A stretch of 64,000 nt of DNA from Armatimonadota bacterium. Lineage in GTDB: Bacteria > Sysuimicrobiota > Sysuimicrobiia > Sysuimicrobiales > Kaftiobacteriaceae. The notes below the pieces were generated by a model. That model searched no databases. It was not told the DNA's origin and saw only the letters and a program-made list of their open reading frames with translations. This document shows positions 44,560-52,654 of the stretch, piece after piece. The position numbers and the translations under genes are program-made. Within the stretch, counting starts at the first letter, position 1, and each line of letters begins with the position of its first letter. The stretch is taken from contig JAVHLZ010000011.1 in assembly GCA_031081675.1 (NCBI GenBank), forward strand, positions 1-64,000. Reading direction: 5' to 3'.

Positions 44560-45361
44560 GTCCGCCGCCCACTCTGACCGCCGGGCGCGGGGCGATGGCA
44601 ACCCCGGCGATCCCGTGCCCTCCGGGCGCGAGGTCCTGGAGCGGACGATCACGGCCACCGGCGAATGGCAGCTGCAGCGCCGGCGGACACCCGGCGGCGC
44701 GGTCCACTACGAAATCATCTGCAACGGCGTCTTCCTGATGGCGTCCTACAACCGGGCCTCCGACCGCGCCCTGGCGGCTCTGGCCCTGGCGCGGGTCCCG
44801 GGCGTCGGTCTGCGGGTGCTGGTGGGCGGGCTGGGGATCGGCTACACGGTCCAGGCTGCCCTGGAGGATCCACGGGTCCGGCGGGTGGAGGTGGTGGAGG
44901 TGGAGCCGGCGGTGGTGGCCTGGCACCGGGCGTACTTTGCCGATCTGTGCGGCCGTCCCCTGGACGACCCCCGGACGGTCCTGGTGCAGGCAGACCTGGC
45001 AGACCTCGCCCTGCCGCCGGGGGGCTACGACGCCGTGCTGCTGGATACCGACAACGGTCCCGGCTGGCTGATCCGGGAGGCCAACGCCCGCCTGTACGGC
45101 CGGGAGGGCGTGAACCGCTTTCTCCGGGCCCTCAGTCCCCGGGGCGTCCTGGCCTACTGGTCGGCGGCCCCTGCGCCGCGGCTGCGGGACGTGCTGGCCG
45201 CCCGGGGCAGGGTGGAGGAGGTGGAGGTGGCCGACGAGGTGGCCCCCGGCCGCCCCACCTCCGCGTGGATCTACCTGGTCCACCCCCGGCGGAGATCCGC
45301 GCCATCGACGCGATCTGCGCCACCCGAGCAATCGTCCTGGCGCCCCGGAGTGCCCGGGTGA
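44552..45361 (+). CDS. Spermidine-synthase-like SAM-dependent enzyme
   Basis: 269 residues from ATG 44552. The Rossmann core reads RVLVGGLGIGYTVQAAL, VEVVEVEPAVVAWHRAYF, VLVQADLADL, and YDAVLLDTDNGPGWLIREAN, the pattern of SpeE-like aminopropyl/methyltransferases. The short N-terminal part gives only part of the SpeE beta-domain, and the key Asp of the catalytic gate (DxxD) appears as DTDNGP, so an aminopropyl transfer is uncertain. The C-terminal 30 residues are low-complexity. It overlaps the zinc-ribbon gene and ends at a repeat element. Confidence 0.75.
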   Translation: MTESAAHSDRRARGDGNPGDPVPSGREVLERTITATGEWQLQRRRTPGGAVHYEIICNGVFLMASYNRASDRALAALALARVPGVGLRVLVGGLGIGYTVQAALEDPRVRRVEVVEVEPAVVAWHRAYFADLCGRPLDDPRTVLVQADLADLALPPGGYDAVLLDTDNGPGWLIREANARLYGREGVNRFLRALSPRGVLAYWSAAPAPRLRDVLAARGRVEEVEVADEVAPGRPTSAWIYLVHPRRRSAPSTRSAPPEQSSWRPGVPG

Positions 45362-45369
45362 AATGGTGT

Positions 45370-45424
45370 GGATTGCGTAGGTCGCGCAGATCGCGCGATC
45401 GGGCTCATCCCCCGATCTGAATCA
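45370..45424. repeat. Palindromic 9-bp-repeat element, copy B (convergent gene ends)
   Basis: Read on the minus strand it contains GATCTGCGC, GACCTACGC and AATCC in 9-bp steps, and a stem GATCGGG/CCCGATC at 45397-45403 and 45411-45417. It lies between the plus-strand synthase-like gene and the end of moaA (-), overlapping the last codons of moaA. It is the shortest and most diverged of the three copies. Confidence 0.55.
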
Positions 45425-46382
45425 TCGCGCGGTGCTGGGGGTACAGGCGCTCGGCCAGGGCGTGGCCGAAGGGCCGTCGGAAGGCGGCCGCCCGGAAGAT
45501 CTCGCGCAGTTCCTCGTACGACGCTCCCGCCCGCAGGGGTGTCAGCAGATCTTCCTCGTCGTCGCGCAGCAGGCACAGGCGCAGGCGCCCGTCGGCGGTC
45601 AGCCGCAGCCGGCCGCACCGGGCGCAGAAGGGCTGGCTGACCGGGCTGATGAAGCCCAGGATTCCGGCCGCGCCGGCCAGGCGGTAGGTGCGCGCCGGGT
45701 CCCGTCCGGAGGTGTCCAGCGGGTGCAGAGGGCCCAGGGCGGCCTCGATGCGGGCCATGGTCTCCTCGGAGCGGACCACGGAACCTTCGGCGAAGTCGCC
45801 CACCGTGGAGAAGGGCATGACCTCAATGAAGCGCACCTCCCAGGGCCGCTCCAGCGTCAGGGCGGCCAGGGGGACCACGTCCCCCTCGTTGAACCCCCGG
45901 ACGACGACGGTGTTGATCTTGATGGGCTGCAGCCCGGCGGCCTCGGCTGCGGCGACCCCGGCCAGGACGCGGTCCAGCCGGCCCCCCCGGGTGATGCGGG
46001 CGAACCGGTCCGGGTCCAGGGTGTCCAGGCTGACGTTGACCCGATGCAGGCCCGCCCGCGCCAGAGGCTCGGCCAGGGACTCCAGCAGCAGCCCGTTGGT
46101 GGTCATGGCCACGTCACGGATGCCGGGGATGGAGGCGATCTGCGCCACCAGGTCCACCAGGTGCGGCCGGACCGTGGGTTCCCCCCCGGTCAGGCGGATG
46201 CGGCTGACGCCCAGGTCGGCGGCGATGCGGACCAGGAGCACCAGTTCGTGGTCCTGGAGCAGTTCGTCGGCAGGCCGGAAGTCGATGCCGCTGGCGGGCA
46301 TGCAGTACACGCACCGCAGGTTGCAGCGGTCGGTGAGGGAGATCCGCAGGTCAGTCAGTTCCCTGCCGTACTGGTCCCGCAT
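45405..46382 (-). CDS. moaA: GTP 3',8-cyclase (molybdopterin synthesis)
   Basis: 325 residues from ATG 46382. A radical-SAM enzyme that rearranges GTP in the first step of molybdenum cofactor synthesis. The N-terminal cluster motif DRCNLRCVYCMP is complete, as are RLTGGEPTVRPHLVDL, TTNGLLL and NVSLDTLDPDRF. The C-terminal second cluster uses FCARCGRLRLTADGRLRLCLL. A GG dipeptide end (HRAMIQIGG) needed by MoaC partner reactions is present. Other moa genes are not in the window. A -10 box lies 20 bp upstream. Confidence 0.96.
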   Translation of the reverse strand: MRDQYGRELTDLRISLTDRCNLRCVYCMPASGIDFRPADELLQDHELVLLVRIAADLGVSRIRLTGGEPTVRPHLVDLVAQIASIPGIRDVAMTTNGLLLESLAEPLARAGLHRVNVSLDTLDPDRFARITRGGRLDRVLAGVAAAEAAGLQPIKINTVVVRGFNEGDVVPLAALTLERPWEVRFIEVMPFSTVGDFAEGSVVRSEETMARIEAALGPLHPLDTSGRDPARTYRLAGAAGILGFISPVSQPFCARCGRLRLTADGRLRLCLLRDDEEDLLTPLRAGASYEELREIFRAAAFRRPFGHALAERLYPQHRAMIQIGG

Positions 46383-46402
46383 GGGGCCCTCCGGATGGCT
46401 CG

Positions 46403-46408
46403 ATTATA
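46403..46408 (-). promoter_or_regulatory. -10 box of moaA
   Basis: TATAAT on the minus strand, leaving a leader of only about 14 bases. The -35 position is weak (AGCGTC near 46431). Confidence 0.5.
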
Positions 46409-46471
46409 GCACCCGGCCCTGCGGTGACGCTTCCGGCCCCGGCCCCCGTGTCGACCGCCGGAGGATGGGGG

Positions 46472-46499
46472 TTGCGCCCGAGCCCGGGATCGGTACAAT
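46472..46499 (+). promoter_or_regulatory. Probable promoter of the small zinc-protein gene at 46577
   Basis: TTGCGC at 46472-46477, 16-bp spacer, TACAAT at 46494-46499, about 78 bp before the coding start. Confidence 0.45.
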
Positions 46500-46576
46500 A
46501 GCACAGGGCAGAGTTGCCGCCGGAGGGCAGGCTGCCCGCCGGACTGCGGTCCGGAGCAGCGATTTCTGGAGGGACG

Positions 46577-46801
46577 GTGACCTCAGTGGGACGGACAGCA
46601 ACCACGCGGGCGGCTTCCCGTGCCCGGACGGCCCGTAGCGGGGGCGGCCGGTCGCGCAAGGGTCTGACGGAGCGGTGCGAGCACGGCCTCCTGCGGGGAA
46701 CGTGCGCCATCTGCCTGCGGATCGAAGAGACGACCGAGGACCTCCACAACGCCCGGCTGGAGGAGGAAACCGAGGAGGCGGGCCCCGCGGACGAGGAGTA
46801 G
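46577..46801 (+). CDS. Small basic protein with cysteine/histidine motif
   Basis: 74 residues from GTG 46577 (GGAGG 4 bases upstream); a longer in-frame form from TTG 46514 is less likely. The N-terminal 30 residues are Arg/Thr/Ser-rich. The middle carries CEHGLLRGTCAIC, a CxH...CxxC cluster suited to zinc, and the C-terminus is strongly acidic. No family recognised. The next gene starts 5 bp later, so the two form an operon. Confidence 0.5.
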   Translation: MTSVGRTATTRAASRARTARSGGGRSRKGLTERCEHGLLRGTCAICLRIEETTEDLHNARLEEETEEAGPADEE

Positions 46802-46805
46802 GGAC

Positions 46806-47144
46806 ATGAGGCGGATCGGGGCGGCGGTGGGCCGGGCCTGGCGGGCGGTGGTACGCTCCGTGCGACGGATCCTCGACCTGCCGGTGGGCGTGGGGCGCGA
46901 GGACGACCCTCTGCAGACCCTGTACCACCGCCCGATGCCGCCGCGGCTCCAGGTGAACTGGTGGGCCCTGCTGCTGGGGCCGTTCTGGTACCTGTTCACC
47001 GGACTGTGGACCCACGCCCTCATCCTGTTCACCATCGTGCTGTTCAGCGGCGGGCTGCTGGCCCCCCTGGCGTGGCTGTACGCGGGTTTGAAGGCCAACG
47101 AGGACCTGCTCGAAGCCCGCATCGTCCGCCACAGCTACTATTGA
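46806..47144 (+). CDS. Small membrane protein, DUF2628-like
   Basis: 112 residues. The N-terminal half is basic and soluble. The second half (VNWWALLLGPFWYLFTGLWT, then a second hydrophobic stretch LFSGGLLAPLAWLYAGLKAN) has the W-x-GPFWYL pattern seen in DUF2628-type small membrane proteins. The tail has NEDLLEARIVRHSYY. Function unknown. It lies 5 bp after the small zinc-protein gene; tRNA-Thr follows. Confidence 0.6.
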   Translation: MRRIGAAVGRAWRAVVRSVRRILDLPVGVGREDDPLQTLYHRPMPPRLQVNWWALLLGPFWYLFTGLWTHALILFTIVLFSGGLLAPLAWLYAGLKANEDLLEARIVRHSYY

Positions 47145-47157
47145 GGAGATCCGGGCT

Positions 47158-47172
47158 CAGAGATCCGGGATC
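47158..47172. repeat. CAGAGATCCGGGATC motif, copy 2
   Basis: A 15-bp match with 55087-55101. Here it lies in GGAGATCC ... GGATCTCC (47145-47152 with 47168-47175), a possible terminator-like stem after the membrane-protein gene and before tRNA-Thr. Confidence 0.5.
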
Positions 47173-47180
47173 TCCCGTAG

Positions 47181-47186
47181 TATACT
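47181..47186 (+). promoter_or_regulatory. -10 box of tRNA-Thr
   Basis: TATACT 10 bases before the tRNA. No clear -35. Confidence 0.45.
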
Positions 47187-47195
47187 CGGCCCGGG

Positions 47196-47270
47196 GCCGC
47201 CGTAGCTCAACGGCAGAGCACCGCACTTGTAATGCGGGGGTTACCGGTTCAAGTCCGGTCGGCGGCTCCA
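47196..47270 (+). tRNA. tRNA-Thr (anticodon TGT)
   Basis: Full cloverleaf: acceptor GCCGCCG/CGGCGGC, D arm GCTC/GAGC, anticodon stem CCGCA/TGCGG with loop CTTGTAA, T arm ACCGG/CCGGT with TTCAAGT, discriminator T and an encoded CCA at 47268-47270. It reads ACA and other ACN codons. Confidence 0.96.
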
Positions 47271-47304
47271 GCCCCGCGATCTCTCTGTCCGGAAGTCCTG
47301 ACGC

Positions 47305-49026
47305 CTACCACCCCACCGCGTAGGACATCCTCCGGGGATCGGCGGCGGCGGCCACCACGTCCCCGGCGGGGTCGCGCAGCCCCGCGCACACCCCTCCCGC
47401 CTGCGGCGCCCACTCCGGCCAGACCTGTACCCGGTGGCCCCGCGCCTCCAGCCCGGCGCGCGAGGTGTCGGGGATGCGCGCTTCCACCCGAACCAGCCCG
47501 GGCTCATGGCGGTGGGGGTGGGTGGAGGCCGGGAAGCTGTATGTCGCCGCGCGGGCGGCCTCCACCGCCTGCTGGGGATCCATCCCGTACTCGATGAGGT
47601 TCAGAAGGACCTGGAGCATGGCCTGGGGCTGGACGTCGTAGCCGGGCGTGCCGAAGGCCAGCACGAACCCGTCGGGCCGGGTCACGACGGCGGGGCTGGG
47701 GGTCAGCCGGGGCCGCCGGCCCGGACCGACGCAGGCGGGATGGGAGGGATCCAGCCAGGACTGGCTGCCCCGCGCCGAGATGATGATGCCCAGACCCGGC
47801 ACCAGGGGCGTCTCCAGCACCCCGTCGCTGGGGGTGGCCGAAAGCGCGTTGCCGTCTGCGTCCACCACGCACACATAACTGGTGTCCGTGGACCCCTGCG
47901 CGCCCCCGGACACCCGTGGGGCGGGTGAGGGCGCAGGCGCGGCCGGCCGCCCCACGTCCCCGGGGGAGGGCATGTCGGGAAACGCCCGGCGCGGATCGAT
48001 GCGCTCGCGCCAGCGGGCGGCGTAGTCCTTGGACAGCAGCACGTCCACGGGGACCGGCACGAAGTCGGGATCCCCGTAGTAGGCGTGGCGGTCTGCGAAC
48101 GCCGCCAGCAGCGCTTGCAGGATCAGGTGCAGGGCCTCCGCCGAGTTCTGGGGCAGGGCGGCCAGATCAAACCCCTCCAGGATGTTCAGGGCCTGCAGGA
48201 GCACCGGTCCCTGGCACCACGGCCCGCACCCGAAGACGTCATATCCCCGGTAGGTCGTACGTACGGGAGGCTCCGCCCGCACGCGGAAGGCGGCCAGGTC
48301 GTCGGCGGTCAGCAGACCGCCCTCCTGCCGGCAGAAGTCGGCCAGCCGGCGCGCGATGTCCCCCCGGTAGAACCGGTCCCGGACCGCCCGCAGGCCCTCG
48401 GCCCGCGGGGAGGTCGTCCCCTCCGCCTCCACCAGCAGGCGCAACGTGGCGGCCAGCTCGCGCTGGACCAGGACCTCTCCGACCTGCGGCGGGCGGCCGC
48501 GGGGGAGGAACACGGAGGCGGTGGACGGCCAGCGGCGGATCACCGGCACGGCGGAGGCCAGGTTGTCGTGGAGGAACCGGTGGACGGGGACTCCCCGCTC
48601 CGCCAGCTCGATGGCGGGGGCGGCGACGTCGGCAAAGCGCATGGTGCCGAACAGCCGCAGCGCCTCCACCCACGCGTCCAGGGCGGCGGGGACCACGCTG
48701 GCCAGGATGCCGTGGGAGATGTCTCCGCCCCGGCGCAGGACCTCGTCCACGGTGGCCGCCTGCGGCCAGCGCCCCAGCCCGCTGATGGTGGCCACCTGCC
48801 CGTCGGCGCGCCGTACCACGATGGGCGCCACCCCTCCCAGGTTGGTCATGTCGGGCTGCACCACGTTCAGGCACAGGCCGGCCGCCACGCCGGCGTCCAC
48901 CACGTTGCCGCCGGATTCCAGGATCCGCGCCGCCGCCACGCTGGCGAGGTAGTGGCCGGAGGCCACGGCATAGCGGCGTCCCATCACCGTCGGCCGCAGG
49001 GTGGGCAGAGGTCTCAGCTCGATCAC
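47305..49026 (-). CDS. Gamma-glutamyltranspeptidase family protein
   Basis: 573 residues from GTG 49026 (GGAGGAG upstream on the minus strand). An Ntn hydrolase that self-cleaves. Signatures: AVASGHYLASVAAARILESG, LGGVAPIVVR, and the large-subunit segment FCRQEGGLLTADDLAAFRV. The nucleophile Thr lies in GSTDTSYVCVVDADGNALS, the position of TTHYSVVD in E. coli Ggt. No signal peptide is visible, unlike secreted Ggt, suggesting a cytosolic role. It is the last gene of the importer-amidase operon, so its substrate probably enters through that importer. It may be a hydrolase of gamma-glutamyl or cephalosporin-like amides. Confidence 0.9.
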   Translation of the reverse strand: MIELRPLPTLRPTVMGRRYAVASGHYLASVAAARILESGGNVVDAGVAAGLCLNVVQPDMTNLGGVAPIVVRRADGQVATISGLGRWPQAATVDEVLRRGGDISHGILASVVPAALDAWVEALRLFGTMRFADVAAPAIELAERGVPVHRFLHDNLASAVPVIRRWPSTASVFLPRGRPPQVGEVLVQRELAATLRLLVEAEGTTSPRAEGLRAVRDRFYRGDIARRLADFCRQEGGLLTADDLAAFRVRAEPPVRTTYRGYDVFGCGPWCQGPVLLQALNILEGFDLAALPQNSAEALHLILQALLAAFADRHAYYGDPDFVPVPVDVLLSKDYAARWRERIDPRRAFPDMPSPGDVGRPAAPAPSPAPRVSGGAQGSTDTSYVCVVDADGNALSATPSDGVLETPLVPGLGIIISARGSQSWLDPSHPACVGPGRRPRLTPSPAVVTRPDGFVLAFGTPGYDVQPQAMLQVLLNLIEYGMDPQQAVEAARAATYSFPASTHPHRHEPGLVRVEARIPDTSRAGLEARGHRVQVWPEWAPQAGGVCAGLRDPAGDVVAAAADPRRMSYAVGW

Positions 49027-49064
49027 GGTGGGTCTCCTCCGTTCACGGTGGGTCTCCTCCGTTC
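49025..49064. repeat. Exact 20-bp tandem duplication at amidase/GGT junction
   Basis: Two adjacent identical 20-bp units (49025-49044 and 49045-49064) that start ACGGTGGGTC and end TCCTCCGTTC. On the minus strand each unit contains GGAGGAG and a GTG, so the amidase end and the ribosome binding site of the GGT gene are duplicated. Confidence 0.85.
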
Positions 49065-50470
49065 GGGGCGATGTCGCGGTCGATGGGAGGCGGGGGCAGC
49101 GGTACCGCGGGCTGGAGGGCCGCGGCCACGGCCAGCACCGTCCGGTCGGCATGGTGCGGGCCGACGATCTGCACTCCCACCGGCAGTCCCGCCGGCGTCC
49201 GTCCGGCCGGCACCGAGACGGCAGGCAGTCCGGTGAGGTTGAACGGGGCCACGGGCTGGATGCGCCGCCGCAGGGGCTCCCACGAGCCGCTGGCCGCCGC
49301 CTCCTCCGCCGGCGGGGCCTCCCGGAGCATGGTGGGCAGCACCAGCACGTCCACCTGCGCGAACACCGCGGCCAGCTCGCGGGTGATCCGCCGCTGCACG
49401 CGCCGGGCCTGCACGTACTGCCATGCGGGGATGGCCATGCCGCCCAGCAGCAGCTCGCGGACGGTGGCGCTGTAGTCGGGCAGGTGGCGGCGCAGCAAGG
49501 TCCGGTGGTACGCCGCCGCTTCCGCCAGGCACAGCGTCCACCAGGCGGGGACGACCTCCCGCGTCCGGGGCAGGCGGACGTCCCGGACCTCGGCCGCCAC
49601 GGACTCGAGGATCCGCACGGCCGAGCGGACGCAGTCCAGGAAGTCCGGGGAGGCGTCCTGCGGGTCCCAGAAGGCGTCCACGACTCCCACCCGCAGGCGG
49701 GCGACCCGATCCGCGGTGGCCTCCGGTGATCCGGGCGCCGGGGCGATCCGGGTGGCGGGGTCGTCCGGGTCGGGGCCGGCGATGGCCTCCAGCAGGAGGG
49801 CCGCGTCCTCGGCGGTGCGCGCCATGGGGCCCACATGGTCCAGCGACCACGACAGGGGGATGACCCCCGCCCGGCTGACGGCGCCGTACGTCGGTTTCAG
49901 CCCGACGATCCCGCAGTGGGCCGCCGGGCCCCGGATGGATCCGCCGGTGTCGGTGCCGAGAGAGGCAAAGCACAGGCCGGCGGCCACGGCCGCCGCCGAC
50001 CCGCTGCTGGACCCGCCGGTGAACCGGCTCAGGTCCCAGGGGTTGCGGGGCGGCCCGTAGTCGGGGTGGATGCCGGCGAGGGCGAACTCGCTCATGTTCA
50101 GCTTGCCCAGCAGCACCGCGCCCGCCTCCGCCAGCCGCCGCACCACCGCGGCATCGGCGGCAGGTACCCAGTCCCGCAGGATCCGGGACCCGCACGTGGT
50201 CCGGATGCCGGCCGTGGCAAAGATGTCCTTCAGAGCCACAGGCACGCCGTGCAGGGGGCCGCGCCAGTGCCCCCGGAGGATCTCGGCCTCCGCCCGCCGG
50301 GCGTCCTCCAGCGCCCGGTCGGCGGTGACGGTGATGAAGGCGTTGAGGACGCGGTCCAGGCGCTGGATCCGTTCCAGACAGGCCCGGGTGACTTCCACCG
50401 GGGAGACGTCGCGGGCGCGGATCGCCCGCGAGAGGTCGGCCAGGGTCATCCGGGCGAGGGAGTCGGTCAC
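49043..50470 (-). CDS. Amidase signature family amidohydrolase
   Basis: 475 residues from GTG 50470, which overlaps the upstream small gene by 4 bp. The Ser-cisSer-Lys triad is visible: Lys in VPVALKDIFA, cis-Ser in FTGGSSSGSAAAVA, and Ser in GTDTGGSIRGPAAHCG. The family includes GatA, but no gatB/gatC is near and the operon context is a peptide-type importer, so it is probably a catabolic amidase. Substrate unknown. The last six residues (NGGDPP) are encoded within the tandem duplication. The GGT gene follows. Confidence 0.9.
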   Translation of the reverse strand: MTDSLARMTLADLSRAIRARDVSPVEVTRACLERIQRLDRVLNAFITVTADRALEDARRAEAEILRGHWRGPLHGVPVALKDIFATAGIRTTCGSRILRDWVPAADAAVVRRLAEAGAVLLGKLNMSEFALAGIHPDYGPPRNPWDLSRFTGGSSSGSAAAVAAGLCFASLGTDTGGSIRGPAAHCGIVGLKPTYGAVSRAGVIPLSWSLDHVGPMARTAEDAALLLEAIAGPDPDDPATRIAPAPGSPEATADRVARLRVGVVDAFWDPQDASPDFLDCVRSAVRILESVAAEVRDVRLPRTREVVPAWWTLCLAEAAAYHRTLLRRHLPDYSATVRELLLGGMAIPAWQYVQARRVQRRITRELAAVFAQVDVLVLPTMLREAPPAEEAAASGSWEPLRRRIQPVAPFNLTGLPAVSVPAGRTPAGLPVGVQIVGPHHADRTVLAVAAALQPAVPLPPPPIDRDIAPNGGDPP

Positions 50471-50673
50471 GGCAGAGCGTCCTGCGGCCGGTCGGCCGCC
50501 GGCGGGTCGGTGTCGGAGACGTCCGCGGCGGCCAGTGCCTCGCCATCGGCCATCCCCTGCTCCACCAGGGCGACCAGCCGGTCCCAGGTCTCCCGGTCCG
50601 GCGCCGCGCCCGCCTGCCGGCAGACGGCGGCCGCGAGCGCCTCCGCTGCGGATCGTTCCCGCGGGTCCATCAT
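50467..50673 (-). CDS. Small hypothetical protein upstream of the amidase
   Basis: 68 residues. Helical, acidic, no hydrophobic segment. MMDPRERSAAEALAAAVCRQ and WDRLVALVEQGMADGEAL. It overlaps the amidase start (GTGA), so it looks translated as a coupled small partner. Not GatC by sequence. Function unknown. Confidence 0.5.
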   Translation of the reverse strand: MMDPRERSAAEALAAAVCRQAGAAPDRETWDRLVALVEQGMADGEALAAADVSDTDPPAADRPQDALP

Positions 50674-50758
50674 CGTCGGTCGTTCCCGGTCGGCCGCCGA
50701 CTCACCTGCACGCAGGACCGTGCGCGCCGGCCTGCTCCGGACCCGACGCGCCGCGCGG

Positions 50759-51661
50759 TCACAGCTGCCCGCGCAGGCGCGGGTCCAGCACGTCCCGCAG
50801 CCGGTCGCCGATCAGATTGAAGGCCAGGACCACCAGGGTGATGGCCAGCCCGGGGATGGTCGGCATCCACCACGCCTGCCACACCACCTCCTGGGACTCC
50901 CCGAGCATCTGGCCCAGGCTGGGCGTCGGGGGCTGGATGCCCAGTCCCAGAAAGCTCAACGCGGCCTCCCAGATGATCACCACCGGGAGTTGCAGAGTGG
51001 CCAGGACCAGCGTCGTGGGCAGGACGTTGGGCAGGACATGGCGCAGCAGGATCCTCCGCTCGGGGGCGCCGGCCGCCCGCGCCGCGGTGACGAACTCCCG
51101 CTCGGCGAGGGCCAGGACTTCGGCGCGGATGACGCGGGCGTAGGTGGGCCAACCCGCCACGGCGAGGACCAGGACGATTTGCGCCAGCCCGGTGCCCAAG
51201 ACCGCCACCACCGCGATCATCAACAGGAGGGTGGGAACAGCCAGCTGGGTGTCCACGATCCGCATGAGCACCAGGTCCAGCCACCCTCGCCGGAACCCCG
51301 TGACCAGGCCCGCGGCCAGGCCCACGGCGGCGGACAGGGGCACCACCGCCAGCCCCACCAGCAGCGAGATGCGCAGGCCGACCAGCAGGCGGCTGAGGAT
51401 GTCGCGGCCCAGCTTGTCCGTGCCCAGCAGGTGCAGCTGGCCCCGGACCGGGGTCAGGGAGGGGGGATGCAGGGTCAGGCTCAGGTCCTGCGCCGACGGG
51501 TCGTAGGGCGGAACCCAGGACAGGCCCAACGCGGCCACCACCACCGTGCCCAGCAGCGCCACGGCCACCGCGCCCGAGGGCCGGCGCAGCAACCGCCCGG
51601 CCGGGGAGGTTCGCCTACGCCCGGGCTGCGGATGCGCGTAGACGAGGGTCCACCCAGCCAT
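50759..51661 (-). CDS. Peptide-type ABC transporter permease (DppC/OppC family)
   Basis: 300 residues. Six membrane segments. The binding-protein-dependent permease motif is present (EFVTAARAAGAPERRILLRH...LPNVLP), after GTDKLGRDILSRLLVGLR at the N-terminal domain that marks the DppC subgroup. It overlaps the DppB gene by 47 bp. It works with the DppB-like permease and the substrate-binding protein upstream. ATPase genes (DppD/DppF) are not next to it. Confidence 0.92.
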   Translation of the reverse strand: MAGWTLVYAHPQPGRRRTSPAGRLLRRPSGAVAVALLGTVVVAALGLSWVPPYDPSAQDLSLTLHPPSLTPVRGQLHLLGTDKLGRDILSRLLVGLRISLLVGLAVVPLSAAVGLAAGLVTGFRRGWLDLVLMRIVDTQLAVPTLLLMIAVVAVLGTGLAQIVLVLAVAGWPTYARVIRAEVLALAEREFVTAARAAGAPERRILLRHVLPNVLPTTLVLATLQLPVVIIWEAALSFLGLGIQPPTPSLGQMLGESQEVVWQAWWMPTIPGLAITLVVLAFNLIGDRLRDVLDPRLRGQL

Positions 51662-52544
51662 ACAGCAGGTCGATGACGAAGTTCACCGACAGGAACACGG
51701 CGGCCCCCACGATGGTCACGCCCTGCACCACCGGAAAGTCGCGGGCCAGGACCGCCTGTACCGCCAGGCGGCCCATTCCGGGCCAGGCGAAGATGGATTC
51801 GACGATCACCGCGCCGCCCAGCATGCGGCCAAAGTCCAGCCCCAGGACCGTCAGGATGGGCAGCAGGCCGTTGCGCAGTCCGTGCCGCAGGAGCACGGCG
51901 CCTCCGCTCAGCCCCTTGGCCCGGGCGGTGCGGATGTAGTCCTGGGCCAGGACTTCCAGCAGGCTGGCCCGGGTGAGCCTGCTGATCTGGGCGCCGTAGA
52001 AGCCGCCCAGCACCACGGCGGGCATGACCAGGTGGGCCAGGCCGCCATAGCCGGAAATGGGCAGCCAGCCCAGGTGCACGCCGAACACGATGATCAGCAG
52101 CAGCCCCAGCCAGAAGCTGGGGACGCTGGTCCCCAGCAGGGCCACCGTCATGGCGGCGGTGTCCCACAGCGACCCCCGCCAGGCGGCGGCCACCAGGCCC
52201 AGGCTCACGCCCACCCCCACCGCCACCACCAGCCCGGCCAGGGCCAGTTCGAAGGTGGCCCGCAGGCGTTCGAGGATCAACTCGGCCACCGGCAGGCCCT
52301 GTCGGAAAGAGTACCCGAGGTCTCCGCGGGCCACCCGCGCCAGGTAGCGCACGTACTGCACGCCCAGGGGCTGGTCCAGACCGTAGGCCTGGCGGATCCG
52401 CTCCATGTCGTCTCGGGTGGCATCCTGGGACACCAGCAGGGTCACGGGGTCCCCGCTGGCGTGCAGCAGCACAAAGACGATCGACACCACGCCGAACAGG
52501 GCGGTGAGGGACAGCAGCAGCCGACGAAGGGCGAACTCACCCAT
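51615..52544 (-). CDS. Peptide-type ABC transporter permease (DppB/OppB family)
   Basis: 309 residues from ATG 52544. DppB opening FALRRLLLSLTALFGVVSIV, then DPVTLLV, AYGLDQPLGVQYVRYLARVA, GDLGYSFRQGLPV and the EAA-type loop DYIRTARAKGLSGGAVLLRHG. Six membrane segments. It lies 110 bp after the binding-protein gene and overlaps the DppC gene. Confidence 0.93.
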   Translation of the reverse strand: MGEFALRRLLLSLTALFGVVSIVFVLLHASGDPVTLLVSQDATRDDMERIRQAYGLDQPLGVQYVRYLARVARGDLGYSFRQGLPVAELILERLRATFELALAGLVVAVGVGVSLGLVAAAWRGSLWDTAAMTVALLGTSVPSFWLGLLLIIVFGVHLGWLPISGYGGLAHLVMPAVVLGGFYGAQISRLTRASLLEVLAQDYIRTARAKGLSGGAVLLRHGLRNGLLPILTVLGLDFGRMLGGAVIVESIFAWPGMGRLAVQAVLARDFPVVQGVTIVGAAVFLSVNFVIDLLYGWVDPRLRASAARA

Positions 52545-52654
52545 GATCTGTGATCCCGAGAGGACCCTGGTGGGCGCCCGCGGGGCCCGGAGCGGCCGGG
52601 TCGCCCCGGGCGCCACCCGCGGCCGGTGAGAGACAGACCCCCGCCGTCACGGCG

